Positions 13,992 to 14,002 of a DNA stretch of 14,002 bases are shown here, one piece after another (the stretch's first letter is position 1; every line of letters starts with the position of its first letter). The notes under the pieces are model-generated. The model saw only the letters and a list, made by a program, of their open reading frames with translations. It did not search any database and had not been told where the DNA came from. A program made the position numbers and the translations under genes. Where the stretch lies: assembly GCA_036011305.1 (NCBI GenBank), contig DASCNA010000103.1, positions 1 through 14,002 of the forward strand, given 5' to 3'. The DNA comes from DASCNA01 sp036011305. GTDB lineage: Bacteria; Verrucomicrobiota; Lentisphaeria; Victivallales; GWF2-38-69.

Positions 13992-14002
13992 GTGAGTAAT
14001 AG
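13992..14002 (+). CDS. Possible start of a further gene, cut by the window end
   Basis: A GTG codon at 13992 opens a frame reading Met-Ser-Asn and runs off the window. AGGAAA at 13978-13983 lies about 8-10 nt before it and matches the ribosome-binding site form seen before gmd and yifB. With only three codons visible the product cannot be judged. The 43 bp between the lipoprotein stop and this codon are nearly all A/T. Confidence 0.35.

Noticed and set aside
1..14002. CRISPR arrays, tRNA/rRNA genes, transposases, phage genes or defence systems
   Set aside because: No regularly spaced repeats, cloverleaf-like sequences, integrase or transposase motifs were seen. The gaps between genes are 157 bp or less.

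Overview
The window is a 14-kb, strongly AT-rich (roughly one-third GC by eye) stretch of bacterial chromosome. Every recognisable gene lies on the + strand. The gene types suggest a diderm (Gram-negative-type) bacterium: two lipoproteins with clear lipoboxes, a GmhB-type heptose phosphatase, GDP-mannose dehydratase, a full-length HrpA helicase and a YifB/ComM ATPase. Codon use is typical of a low-GC genome, with much ATA and AGA. The phylum cannot be fixed from this sequence alone. Low-GC diderm lineages such as Elusimicrobia, Lentisphaerae or Gastranaerophilales would fit, but that is a guess.

Region 1 (1-3503) is a tightly packed block: hisF (histidine biosynthesis), then, 3 nt on, a polytopic membrane protein of the lysylphosphatidylglycerol-synthase/UPF0104 'flippase-like' family, then, overlapping by 14 nt, a GmhB-like HAD phosphatase, and, 38 nt on, a GDP-mannose 4,6-dehydratase. 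The last three point to nucleotide-activated sugar and cell-surface glycan assembly. hisF appears to be joined to them only by cotranscription.

Region 2 (3504-6359) holds yifB/comM (a Mg-chelatase-like AAA+ ATPase linked in other bacteria to natural transformation) and an orphan periplasmic sugar-binding lipoprotein with no transporter genes beside it. A GC-rich hairpin follows, immediately ahead of the next gene.

Region 3 (6360-10250) is one very long gene for an HrpA-type DEAH RNA helicase of the full bacterial architecture (about 1300 residues).

Region 4 (10395-13293) is a two-gene unit of GT-B glycosyltransferases. Both have strong Shine-Dalgarno sequences, unlike the genes at the left end. 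The first is unusually long (585 aa), with an N-terminal extension and a large aromatic-rich central section. The second is a standard GT4 enzyme.

Region 5 (13294-14002) has an AT-rich gap, then a small lipoprotein whose C-terminal half resembles the SecDF P1-head fold pattern. Its ribosome-binding site lies inside an 11-bp inverted repeat. A probable GTG start of a further gene is cut by the window end.

No tRNA, rRNA, CRISPR array, insertion sequence or phage gene was seen. The longest gap between genes is 157 bp (10251-10407), and no stretch over 300 bp lacks a gene. This looks like ordinary chromosomal sequence. The parts most worth a second look are the long glycosyltransferase, the SecD-head-like lipoprotein with its putative structured translation start, and the hairpin at the hrpA start.
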